Assembly: GCA_026129525.1 (NCBI GenBank)
Contig: JAHCHW010000005.1
Coordinates: forward strand, 186,001 to 250,000
Direction of reading: 5' to 3'
Length of the DNA: 64,000 nucleotides
Origin: Chitinophagales bacterium
GTDB lineage: Bacteria > Bacteroidota > Bacteroidia > Chitinophagales > LD1
Shown piece by piece: positions 26,636 to 34,885 of this stretch. Positions within the stretch are counted from its first letter, which is position 1, and every line of letters begins with the position of its first letter. The notes under the pieces were generated by a model. It was given only the letters and a program-made list of their open reading frames with translations. It had not been told where the DNA came from and did not search any database. A program made the position numbers and the translations under genes.

Positions 26636-28753
26636 ATGCGCGGACGCTTCAGCGAAATGCCAATGTTCAAGATTGTATTACCAATACTGGTTGGCGTTGG
26701 TGCAGCAATTGCCGCAGAAGTTTTTCTAAAGGATAGCTTTTTACCATTACTTGTTTTAAGCGCGGTTTCGGTTACTGCTTTTGTTTACCTGTTTGTATTT
26801 AGAAAGTTGAGTGTTCAGCGGCAGTTTGCGCTGCGGCCAACCGAGGGAGTGGCGATTAGCGTGGTGTTGATAGCCATAGGATATGCGCTTACATGGTTGA
26901 ATGCTACTACTCACTACACCAATCATTTTTCGAAAATTCAAAAAGCGGATGGATTTTATGTTGCGGTAATCCGACAGCCGTTGTTGGAGAAAGAAAACAT
27001 ACTGACGACTACTGCCGAGGTGGAGCAAGTGTATTCCGAAGGGAAAGCCATAAACACTCAAGGGCAAATTCTCCTCAACTTTTTGCGCGACAGCAATAGC
27101 GAACAGTTACAGTATGGCGATAGAGTTGTGTTGCAAACCAAACCCGAAGAATTTGATGCACCGCAAAATCCGGGTGAGTTTGATTTTAAGTTGTATCAAA
27201 GTTTTCACCGGATTTATCACCGTGCGTTTCTTAAGCCCGATGATTGGAAAGTGCTGAGCAGCGGCAATGGAAATTGGTTGTTTGAAAACGTGTATGCTTT
27301 GCGGCAACAATTTCTGGAAATAATAAGAACCTACATAACTGATAAAAATGATTTTGCAGTTGCCAGCGCTATGCTGCTCGGCTATCGCGATTTTATGACC
27401 GATGAAGTGGTGCAAGCGTATGCCAGCTCGGGCGCATTGCACGTGCTTTGTGTAAGCGGACTGCACGTGGGTATTATCTTTCTCATCATGAACTCGCTGC
27501 TTGGTTGGTTAGATAAGCACGGCACTAAATGGAGAATTATCAAAGCGGTTTTTATCATACTCTTCATTTGGTTCTATGCTTGCCTTTCAGGTTTAAGTCC
27601 ATCGGTAATGCGGGCGGCTACCATGTTCAGCATGATACAAACGGGCAAGGTACTGTACCGGCATGTAAACATTTACAATGTTATTGCTGCAAGCATTTTG
27701 GTGCTGGCGGTTTTCAATCCATATATTGTAACGGAAATAGGATTCCGCCTCAGCTATTTGGCGGTGTTTGGGATTATTTATCTGCAACCGAAAATTTATA
27801 CGCTGCTTGTAGTAAAAAACAAGATACTAAACAAGGCTTGGGAGATTACAGCCGTTTCCATTGCAGCGCAAATTGCCACTTTTCCCATCGGACTGTACTA
27901 CTTTCACCAGTTTCCAAACCTGTTTTTTGTTTCTAATTTGCTGGTAATTCCGCTCAGTGGTTTTATAATGTATGTTGGAGTAGCGCTCATTGCTTTACAT
28001 GCAGTACCGATTGCAAACATCGTTCTCGGGAAAGCGTTGGCAGGAATGATTTGGGTGTTGAATCAAAGCATTTTTCTGGCAGATAAAATTCCGTACAGCC
28101 GAACGGAAGGCATAAGCATTGCCATGTGGGAAATGCTTATGATTTATATGGTGATTGCGCTAGGTTGCGTATATACCGAAACCAAACGTCCGAAGGTTGC
28201 CCTTGCAACACTTGCCGGAGTATTGCTGCTGGCAGTCATGTTCTCGTATGATTGGTACACCGATAAAACCAGCCGGCAGTTAGTAGTGTATAAAGTGAAA
28301 AACAAAAAAGCAATTGCGCTTTTGCACAACGGACAAGTGTTGCATGATTTTGATGAAGCACTGTTGAGCAATAAAAGTTCGATGCTGTTTCATGTGCGCC
28401 ATCATTGGTGGAGTTTAGGTGTAAAAAACGAAAAGAACATTTCGGCTTTTGCCCAGAAACTTCCCTTTGGCAAACTGATTTCGTGTGGCGGATACAAGGT
28501 TTTGATAGTGGACAGCACCTTAGAGAAATACAGTCATGATTTCGAAAACAAGCTGCAAGCAGACTATGTAGTGCTATCGCAAAACACCAAAGTATATCTT
28601 GAAAACCTTTGCAAAGCCATTGATTTTAAGCAGTTAATTTTTGACAGCAGCAACCGCGAATGGCGGGTGAGTTATTGGAAAAAGGATTGTGAGAAACTGA
28701 AGTTAGATTACTGGGATGTGAATGAGAAGGGCGCGTTTGTGGTTAGTTTGTAA
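26636..28753 (+). CDS. comEC: ComEC/Rec2 family DNA-uptake channel protein
   Basis: A polytopic inner-membrane protein of 705 residues, the presumed channel for single-stranded DNA in natural transformation. N-terminal helices and the DUF4131 region (about 25-200) precede the Competence domain, marked by ASSGALHVLCVSGLHVGI (about 265-282) and LSGLSPSVMRAATMF. About ten membrane segments are visible up to residue 540. The C-terminal ~170 residues occupy the place of the metallo-beta-lactamase domain of long ComEC proteins but lack an HxHxDH motif, as is usual in Bacteroidota. Start codons at 26657 and 26663 (MPMFKIV) are also possible and would give a more typical hydrophobic N-terminus. comF and an exonuclease lie divergently upstream. 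Confidence 0.9.
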   Translation: MRGRFSEMPMFKIVLPILVGVGAAIAAEVFLKDSFLPLLVLSAVSVTAFVYLFVFRKLSVQRQFALRPTEGVAISVVLIAIGYALTWLNATTHYTNHFSKIQKADGFYVAVIRQPLLEKENILTTTAEVEQVYSEGKAINTQGQILLNFLRDSNSEQLQYGDRVVLQTKPEEFDAPQNPGEFDFKLYQSFHRIYHRAFLKPDDWKVLSSGNGNWLFENVYALRQQFLEIIRTYITDKNDFAVASAMLLGYRDFMTDEVVQAYASSGALHVLCVSGLHVGIIFLIMNSLLGWLDKHGTKWRIIKAVFIILFIWFYACLSGLSPSVMRAATMFSMIQTGKVLYRHVNIYNVIAASILVLAVFNPYIVTEIGFRLSYLAVFGIIYLQPKIYTLLVVKNKILNKAWEITAVSIAAQIATFPIGLYYFHQFPNLFFVSNLLVIPLSGFIMYVGVALIALHAVPIANIVLGKALAGMIWVLNQSIFLADKIPYSRTEGISIAMWEMLMIYMVIALGCVYTETKRPKVALATLAGVLLLAVMFSYDWYTDKTSRQLVVYKVKNKKAIALLHNGQVLHDFDEALLSNKSSMLFHVRHHWWSLGVKNEKNISAFAQKLPFGKLISCGGYKVLIVDSTLEKYSHDFENKLQADYVVLSQNTKVYLENLCKAIDFKQLIFDSSNREWRVSYWKKDCEKLKLDYWDVNEKGAFVVSL

Positions 28754-28760
28754 GACGTTC

Positions 28761-29096
28761 TCAAGCATTTAAAAGGATAGTAACTTCATTTTTCAATAGA
28801 GGCAAGTGTTTAACTAACACATTCCAAACCACATTATCTTCCACTTCGTCATATCCATGTATCAATTTATTCCGCATATCAACCACTCTCCTTGAATTAG
28901 TAATCTTCAAAGCCGGCTCCTCTCTAAGCGCATTGCTTAATGCTTCGCCTATTACAGATAGCCGCCATTGCACCGCACTCTTTACCATCTCATTTTGCTC
29001 ATACTCTTCAAAACACTTAACGGTATTTTGAAACTTCTCAATACGACCAATACTGTGTAACGCATCTTCAAGATAACGCTTGACTTCATCCCTCAT
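28761..29096 (-). CDS. HepT-like toxin (HEPN ribonuclease/AMPylation target)
   Basis: A 111-residue four-helix HEPN protein of the HepT (DUF86) family, the toxin of MntA/HepT modules. The active motif Rx4HxY is intact: R75, H80 and Y82 in DMRNKLIHGYD. Family members cut RNA and are silenced when the MntA nucleotidyltransferase AMPylates the Tyr. It overlaps the 3' end of the MntA-like gene by 11 bp on the same strand, as expected. The antitoxin frame, however, is broken by a stop codon (see 29086-29397), so either the toxin is tamed otherwise or it is weak. It is convergent with comEC, 7 bp away. Confidence 0.88.
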   Translation of the reverse strand: MRDEVKRYLEDALHSIGRIEKFQNTVKCFEEYEQNEMVKSAVQWRLSVIGEALSNALREEPALKITNSRRVVDMRNKLIHGYDEVEDNVVWNVLVKHLPLLKNEVTILLNA

Positions 29097-29397
29097 AAAT
29101 AGGTGTTTTAGAGCGGTTCATCACCCTGATAAAGTAGGGGTTACGAAGCTGCTTTTCGGTAAGCAAGTCAACCGGATGATTAAGCAGTTGAGGCAGCTTT
29201 TCATCCAACGCCCAATACAGGTCACCATACTCAACAGGATCTAATCCTTCTTCGAAGGCGATTAGCAAATCTACATCGCTCTCAGCATTAAAGAGGTTAG
29301 TGCACACTGAACCAAAAGCATAAGCTCATTTTACTTTGTGCTCTTTCAACAGCTTAATAAGCATTGGCAATTTACTTTGTATGCTGGAGTGTAACAT
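29086..29397 (-). pseudogene. MntA-like nucleotidyltransferase antitoxin interrupted by an in-frame TGA
   Basis: From ATG 29397 the frame reads 23 codons (ending HKVK), meets TGA at 29326-29328, then continues uninterrupted as AYAFGSVCTNLF...ESDVDLLIAF to the stop at 29086. The part after the stop holds the minimal nucleotidyltransferase motif GS-x-n-DxD. The full-length product would be about 103 residues, normal for MntA. No ATG lies between the stop and the GS motif; a GTG inside the motif (29307) would delete GS. An Arg codon CGA or AGA at the stop would restore a standard KVKRAYAFGS. The sequence may be a genuine nonsense mutation, a sequencing error, or a readthrough case. TGA ends many other genes here, so recoding is unlikely. 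Confidence 0.85.
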
Positions 29398-29507
29398 AAT
29401 GCAAGCTTACTAAAATGTGTTGTCTCTTATGAATGTCTGCCGCACCTACTTCCATGGGAAAAGCTTTAGGCTCAAGGTGCGCGGGAAGGTGCCAAAGATT
29501 TGCTGCA

Positions 29508-31226
29508 CTATTTCTTGTAATCCCAATTTACCACTGTGCAACCGGGCAATGCGGTACGCAGCGGCTCAATTTTCTCTTTGGTGATGTTGTTGTAACTAAG
29601 GTCGAGAAAAGTGAGATTTTTCATTTTTTCGAACTTGGGTTTTTCAATCTCAAACTTCATTTTAATGTTCATGCTGAAATTGAATTCTTTTAGGTTGGTC
29701 AGGTTGTAGAAATCGGCAGGCAGTTCGGTTATCTCATTGGCTTTGAGGTCGAGCCATTCCAGATTTTTCAGTTGGGTAAATGTACCGGGCAACGATGAAA
29801 GCAGGTTATCGCGCAAATCGAGTTTACGCAAATTGACAAGTTGATGGATGCAGGCAGGCAGTTGTTCGATAACGTTATCCTTCAGCGAAAGTTCTTTCAG
29901 GTTTTGCAACTGACAAAGAACATCGGGCAACAGTTTAATTTTCTTTTCGGGGCGGTTGAAAAAGTTGCCATCCAGATTAAGAACTTCGAGTTGGGTAAGT
30001 TTAGCAATATCGGCAGGAATAGAAGCAGATTCGTTTAGTCCTAAATCAAGGGTTCTAAGTTGGGTAAGTTTGGTAATTGGCAACGGAAAGCCGGAAAGTT
30101 TATTGAGGTTAAGGCTGAGGTATTCGAGTGAAGTTAGCCCTTCGAAACCCGCGGGAAGATTACTGAGTTGATTGCCCGCCAGGTTAAGGTAACGCAGTTT
30201 TTTAAGATTGCCGAAATTGGGCCCGAGGTCGGTAATTTTATTCATGCGCGAGCCCATTTCGAAATAGCCGAGGTCTAAGTATTCAAGGTTTATCAGATTG
30301 CTGAAAGTAAGCGGAAGCACAGTTAGGCGATTGCCTTTCAGGTTAAGCGTTTTGAGCGCTGTAAGATTGCCAACTTCAACCGGCAATGCCGTGATGTTGC
30401 ATTCGCTGAGGTTGAGTTCAGCGAGTTTTGAAAGCGGTGCCAACGAAAGCGCTACCGCTTTCATATCCAAATTAAGATTGCGACTTAAGTTTAGTTGCGT
30501 GAGATTGATGAGAAAAGTGAAAGAGGATGGAAGTTTGCGGATGTCGTTACCGGAATAGTTGAGTACCTGCAAGCTTTTAAGTGCGCCAATTTTATCATTG
30601 ATTTCGAAAAAGCCGCTGTTGGCAAAGTTGAGGTCAGTTACATTAAGCGCCTTTAGTTTGTCAAACACATCATCATCGTACAAATACGCATTGTGTTCGA
30701 GGTTGAGCACTTTCAAATTTTTGAGCAGCACAAACGAATCGGGAAGAGCATTGATGTTGTTGTCCTTTAAGTTCAGTTCTTCGAGTGCAGTGAGTTGCTT
30801 AATAGTATTCGGCAATTTTTTGTGGTTACCTCCTTCGAGGCTTAAGCGCTTTAATTGGGGTAGTGAGGCTAACTGTTCAAACAGTTTGTACAAATCGAGT
30901 TGCGTACACTTTAAGCAGTTAAACTCCTCCAGTGCAGTAAACTTTGAAATATCATCGCGAAACTGCGTACGTGGAAAAGCTTTGAAAGTAAGAATGCGTG
31001 TGGCTGTAACATTTTTAAGCGCTTCATCAATTATCGCATTGGCGTTTTCTTCATCCACATTAGCGGCTGCTTTTTTAGCTTCTTCAAACTGTTGGGTATA
31101 AAGTTTATTGAGCGAGTCTTTGGCTGATTGCGGAAGTTTATCCCAATCCTGCTGGGTAAAAACAGGCTGTTGTGCAAGTGCTGTTTGCACAATAAAGAAA
31201 AGTATAACGGTAAAGAGTCTGTTCAT
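29508..31226 (-). CDS. Secreted leucine-rich repeat protein
   Basis: A 572-residue protein with a signal peptide (about 1-18, cut near TALAQQ). After a charged helical N-terminal part (about 25-95), residues about 100-565 are leucine-rich repeats of 23 residues, pattern LxxLxxLxLxxNxLxxLPxxxxxL (for example LKNLKVLNLEHN, LTALKTLNLKGNRLTVLP). About 20 units are visible. The set looks like the bacterial plant-type/ROCO-type LRR, a scaffold for protein contacts. There is no T9SS tail, kinase or GTPase domain attached. The gene is monocistronic and divergent from the Na/Pi transporter gene (74 bp gap). The partner is unknown. Confidence 0.88.
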   Translation of the reverse strand: MNRLFTVILFFIVQTALAQQPVFTQQDWDKLPQSAKDSLNKLYTQQFEEAKKAAANVDEENANAIIDEALKNVTATRILTFKAFPRTQFRDDISKFTALEEFNCLKCTQLDLYKLFEQLASLPQLKRLSLEGGNHKKLPNTIKQLTALEELNLKDNNINALPDSFVLLKNLKVLNLEHNAYLYDDDVFDKLKALNVTDLNFANSGFFEINDKIGALKSLQVLNYSGNDIRKLPSSFTFLINLTQLNLSRNLNLDMKAVALSLAPLSKLAELNLSECNITALPVEVGNLTALKTLNLKGNRLTVLPLTFSNLINLEYLDLGYFEMGSRMNKITDLGPNFGNLKKLRYLNLAGNQLSNLPAGFEGLTSLEYLSLNLNKLSGFPLPITKLTQLRTLDLGLNESASIPADIAKLTQLEVLNLDGNFFNRPEKKIKLLPDVLCQLQNLKELSLKDNVIEQLPACIHQLVNLRKLDLRDNLLSSLPGTFTQLKNLEWLDLKANEITELPADFYNLTNLKEFNFSMNIKMKFEIEKPKFEKMKNLTFLDLSYNNITKEKIEPLRTALPGCTVVNWDYKK

Positions 31227-31300
31227 TCAAGTATTGTTGCAGCCGCAAAATATAAATTCTGTTGCTATAGGATGGCCGCAAATCATTAGCATTGCAAAGG

Positions 31301-32236
31301 ATGACACTCTTTAACACCATCATAGCCATTGCAGCCACGGTTTCACTTTTCATTTTCAGTTTGAAAGGTTTTTCGAAAGAGCTGCAGCACCTTGGTGCCG
31401 AGCGGTTGAAAAAGTGGCTTTCGCGTATTACTGCCAACCGCATGTTTGGCTTTTTGTTGGGCGCATTGCTCACGGCACTTATACAATCAAGCAGCGCAGT
31501 TACGTCTATTACCGTTGGTTTGGTTGATTCGGGTATTATCAGTTTTTTCAACAGTCTTTCGGTGCTGGTGGGTGCCAACCTCGGCACAACTTTTACCGCG
31601 TGGTTAGTGGCATTTAAGTTAGATAACCTCGGGAGCATTCTGCTGGTGATTGCCATGGTAGTCAGTTTCATTCCGGGCAAAATTCACTTAATAGGTAAAT
31701 CGTTTTTTTATTTAGGCCTGCTCTTGTTCAGCCTTCAGCAAATAAATATTGTGTTGAAACCGCTGAGCGGTGATGCCGATGTAATTAAGTGGATGGCACA
31801 GGCGGATTTTATTCCGGTGGGCGTGTTGGCGGGAACCATTGTTACGGCTGTGTTGCAATCGAGTTCGGTAACTACGGGTTTAAGCATTGTGCTGGTTTCG
31901 CAAGGGGTGCTTTCGGTGCAGGGAGCCATAGCGGTGGTGGTAGGTTGCAACCTCGGCACTACTACTACGGCAATTATCGCATCACTTTCGCTGTCGAAAA
32001 CCGCAAAAAGCGTAGCAGTTGCTAATGTGCTGCTGAACCTTGCGGGATTGTTGGTGTTTCTGCCATTTATTAAACCGCTTACAACTTTTATTCAGGGATT
32101 AGAATCGGAAACTACTTATCAGGTCGCTACAGCCCATTTGGTATTTAACCTGATTGTAGCCGCTATTGCGCTGCCGTTGTTAACACCATTCAGTAAGTTA
32201 GTATTAAGAGTAACAGGGAACGGAAGTGTTCAATAG
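31301..32236 (+). CDS. Na/Pi cotransporter family protein
   Basis: A 311-residue inner-membrane protein of the NptA/PF02690 sodium-dependent phosphate cotransporter family. It shows the inverted-repeat signature: TALIQSSSAVTSITVG (first half) and TAVLQSSSVTTGLSIV (second half), each followed by a GANLGTT or GCNLGTT loop. About eight to nine hydrophobic segments are present. It is shorter than the ~550-residue versions that carry a PhoU-like tail; that tail is absent. ATG 31301 is preferred over a TTG at 31292. Transport of Na+ with phosphate is inferred from the family. No pho-type regulatory gene is nearby. Confidence 0.88.
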   Translation: MTLFNTIIAIAATVSLFIFSLKGFSKELQHLGAERLKKWLSRITANRMFGFLLGALLTALIQSSSAVTSITVGLVDSGIISFFNSLSVLVGANLGTTFTAWLVAFKLDNLGSILLVIAMVVSFIPGKIHLIGKSFFYLGLLLFSLQQINIVLKPLSGDADVIKWMAQADFIPVGVLAGTIVTAVLQSSSVTTGLSIVLVSQGVLSVQGAIAVVVGCNLGTTTTAIIASLSLSKTAKSVAVANVLLNLAGLLVFLPFIKPLTTFIQGLESETTYQVATAHLVFNLIVAAIALPLLTPFSKLVLRVTGNGSVQ

Positions 32237-32289
32237 TATCCTATGTGTAACTTCGTTATATGCTTGGGGAATGAAAACAATAAGCTAAG

Positions 32290-32856
32290 ATGAAGAGCAG
32301 TAAAAAAATGTTGACACCAACACAAGCCGAAACATTGCTTGGCGTATTGAAAAACAGGTTTGAAAAAAACATGAATCGCCACAAAGGCGTTGAGTGGAAA
32401 GATGTAGCTGCGAAACTTAAAACAAACCACGAAAAACTGTGGTCGCTGAATGAAATGGAAAAAACAGGTGGCGAACCCGATGTTATTGGTTTCGACAACC
32501 GCACGGGTGAATTTCTTTTTTGTGATTGTGCAGCGGAAAGTCCTGCCGGTAGGAGAAGTACTTGTTACGACCGTGAAGGTTTAGAGTCGAGAAAAGAACA
32601 TAAACCCGCAAACAATGCCGTTGACATGGCCGTTGACATGGGCATTGAGCTACTAACGGAAGAACAATATCTCCACTTACAAACGCTTGGAACATTCGAC
32701 ACCAAAACTTCAAGCTGGTTGAAAACACCTTCAGAAATAAGAAAATTCGGTGGCGCTATTTTTGGCGATTTCCGTTACGGTAAAGTTTTTGTGTATCACA
32801 ACGGAGCACAATCTTATTACAGTGCCAGAGGATTTCGTGGTTTGTTGCGCGTGTAA
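32290..32856 (+). CDS. DUF4256 domain protein
   Basis: A 188-residue cytoplasmic protein matching the DUF4256 family in length and pattern: LLGVLKNRFEKNMNRHKGVEW at the N-terminus, FDNRTGEFLFCDCAAESPAGRRS in the middle, then GIELLTEEQYLHLQ and GNFGxxG-like IFGDFRYGKVFVYHNG near the end. No function is established for this family to my knowledge. It follows the Na/Pi gene by 53 bp and is convergent with lysS (16 bp gap). It has no membrane or secretion signal. Confidence 0.82.
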   Translation: MKSSKKMLTPTQAETLLGVLKNRFEKNMNRHKGVEWKDVAAKLKTNHEKLWSLNEMEKTGGEPDVIGFDNRTGEFLFCDCAAESPAGRRSTCYDREGLESRKEHKPANNAVDMAVDMGIELLTEEQYLHLQTLGTFDTKTSSWLKTPSEIRKFGGAIFGDFRYGKVFVYHNGAQSYYSARGFRGLLRV

Positions 32857-32872
32857 TATCGAAGTAGAAAAT

Positions 32873-34402
32873 CTATTCGGTTTTTTCCGGACGCATTTGA
32901 GGAAAAAACAAAACCTCCTGTATGCTTGGCTGATTGGTCATCAACATAGCAAGGCGGTCAATACCAATTCCGATTCCCGACACAGGCGGCATGCCGTATT
33001 CGAGCGCGCGGAGAAAATCGTGGTCAATAAACATAGCTTCGTCATCGCCACGCTCCATTAGTTTTGCCTGCTCTTCGAAACGAGCGCGCTGGTCAATAGG
33101 GTCGTTCAGCTCGCTGTATGCATTGGCTAATTCCTTTCCGTTAATCATTAACTCAAAGCGCTCAACCAGTCCGGGTTTGCTGCGGTGCTTTTTAGTAAGC
33201 GGACTCATCTCCACCGGATAATCCATAATGAAAGTGGGCTGCACAAATTTCTTCTCACACAGTTCGCTGAAAAGTTCGTCAATCAGTTTACCATGTCCCA
33301 TAGAGTTGTCCACTTCTATGCGATGCTTTTTACAAAGCTCGCGCAACTGCTCTTCGTTCATGTTGCTTACATCTTCTCCGGTAGCTTCCTGTATGGCATC
33401 TAAAATTCCGATGCGTTTAAAAGGTGCCTTAAAACTGATGATATTATCACCCACCTTTACATCGGTGGTTCCGTGCAAGGCGATGGCTATCTTCTCGAAA
33501 AGTTTTTCGGTGAAATCCATCATCCAGAAATAGTCTTTGTAAGCCACATAAAATTCCAGCACGGTAAACTCGGGATTATGGGTGCGGTCCATTCCCTCGT
33601 TGCGGAAATTGCGGCTGAACTCATACACAAAATCAAATCCGCCCACAATCAATCGCTTTAAATAAAGTTCATTGGCAATACGCAAATAAAAAGGAACATC
33701 GAGCGCATTGTGATGTGTAACAAAAGGTCGTGCAGCCGCACCACCCGGAATGTTCTGCAACACCGGAGTGTCCACTTCCAATCCGCCATGCTCGTTCAGA
33801 AAATCGCGGATGGTTTGAATCATTTTGGTGCGCTTCAGAAAAGTTTCGCGCACACCGGAGTTTACTACTAAGTCAACATAACGCTGACGGTAACGCAACT
33901 CAGGGTCAACAAAGGCATCGTGAACAGTAACGTTGCCTTGCTCGTCCTTCGTTTCTTTCACTATCGGCAGCGGACGAAGCGACTTGCCGAGGAACTTAAA
34001 CTCCTTTACGTGTATAGTAGTTTCCCCTGTTCTAGTTTTAAACACAAAGCCTTTTACGCCAATAAAGTCGCCAATGTCGAGCAACTTCTTTACCACTTCA
34101 TCAAACAGCGTGGCATCTTCGCCAACGGTTAAATCGTTGCGCGAAACGTAGAGTTGAATTCTGCCGTGTTGGTCTTCAATAACGGCAAATGCCGCTTTGC
34201 CCATTAAGCGAATAGCCATTAACCTTCCGGCAATGCTTACTTCCTGAAAGTTCTTCAGTTCATCGTTGTATTCCGATAGTATTTGATTACTGTTGCAGTT
34301 TACTTCAAAAAGTTCGGCAGGGTACGGGTTAATGCCGAGGCGCTCAAACTCTTTCAGTTTTTCGCGCCTTACTATTTCCTGTTCGCTTAAATGCTCGCTC
34401 AT
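32873..34402 (-). CDS. lysS: Lysyl-tRNA synthetase, class II
   Basis: Charges tRNA-Lys. It has 509 residues, the normal length. The OB-fold anticodon-binding domain spans about 60-170 (SIAGRLMAIRLMGKAAFAVI). The class II core holds motif 1 near FLNEHGGLEVDTPVL, motif 2 in FRNEGMDRTHNPEFT and motif 3 in GIGIGIDRLAMLMT near residue 480. The start MSEHLSEQEIVRREKL is conserved in Bacteroidota. The minus-strand leader contains TATTTTCGC about 45 bp before the ATG, the same near-consensus -7 string seen before aspS. Convergent with DUF4256. Confidence 0.97.
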   Translation of the reverse strand: MSEHLSEQEIVRREKLKEFERLGINPYPAELFEVNCNSNQILSEYNDELKNFQEVSIAGRLMAIRLMGKAAFAVIEDQHGRIQLYVSRNDLTVGEDATLFDEVVKKLLDIGDFIGVKGFVFKTRTGETTIHVKEFKFLGKSLRPLPIVKETKDEQGNVTVHDAFVDPELRYRQRYVDLVVNSGVRETFLKRTKMIQTIRDFLNEHGGLEVDTPVLQNIPGGAAARPFVTHHNALDVPFYLRIANELYLKRLIVGGFDFVYEFSRNFRNEGMDRTHNPEFTVLEFYVAYKDYFWMMDFTEKLFEKIAIALHGTTDVKVGDNIISFKAPFKRIGILDAIQEATGEDVSNMNEEQLRELCKKHRIEVDNSMGHGKLIDELFSELCEKKFVQPTFIMDYPVEMSPLTKKHRSKPGLVERFELMINGKELANAYSELNDPIDQRARFEEQAKLMERGDDEAMFIDHDFLRALEYGMPPVSGIGIGIDRLAMLMTNQPSIQEVLFFPQMRPEKTE

Positions 34403-34487
34403 TGCTTAAATTTTTAATCCGAACGCCTGTTTCGGAGAGGCAGCGAAAATAAAAAATCCCTTTGCTTGAGCGATTGGGTAAAAGACG

Positions 34488-34838
34488 CTACCGGATGGTA
34501 TCCACACAGAACGAAAGCCCGTTAACCGGGCAGTAGGAAGTTTGGGTTTTCAGCACTTGCTCGTTCAGCTTAATAGTGGCGGTTACCGACTGGTGCGATG
34601 AAGCGGTGTTGTAAGCCAGCAGCAGCACTTCCTGATTCTTTTTTGCATTGAATGAATACTTCCAGTTGCTATCCTTGTAATGCTCGGTGGTTTGGGTACC
34701 CTGTTGATCGGAAATGTAAACAACCATACAGTTGGTGCAGCCAATGGAGTATTCCACTTTGTAAGTTTGTGCATCTTCTTTTTTACAAGATGAAAACAGA
34801 AGCGCTATAAAAACTATAATAAGGCGCGATTGCTTCAT
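34488..34838 (-). CDS. Small lipoprotein of unknown function
   Basis: A 116-residue predicted lipoprotein: signal helix, then a lipobox LFSSCKKED with Cys near residue 18. The mature part is beta-rich with four more cysteines (CTNCMV and SYCPVNGLSFC), which may form disulfides in the periplasm. No family is recognised. It lies between lysS and the 483-residue helical protein on the same strand, with gaps of about 85 and 47 bp, and could be cotranscribed with the latter. Confidence 0.72.
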   Translation of the reverse strand: MKQSRLIIVFIALLFSSCKKEDAQTYKVEYSIGCTNCMVVYISDQQGTQTTEHYKDSNWKYSFNAKKNQEVLLLAYNTASSHQSVTATIKLNEQVLKTQTSYCPVNGLSFCVDTIR

Positions 34839-34885
34839 GGCTCAATTTGTGTTTCAAAGACAAGCTAAAAATATTTTGCGTTGCA

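Noticed and set aside
29086..29307. 73-codon ORF starting at GTG as a complete nucleotidyltransferase
   Set aside because: The GTG is the Val inside the GS motif of MntA; starting there removes the catalytic GS, so it is the remnant of an interrupted gene.
30559..31101. 180-codon plus-strand ORF rich in Ser and Leu
   Set aside because: Antisense to the leucine-rich-repeat gene; composition mirrors the repeats.
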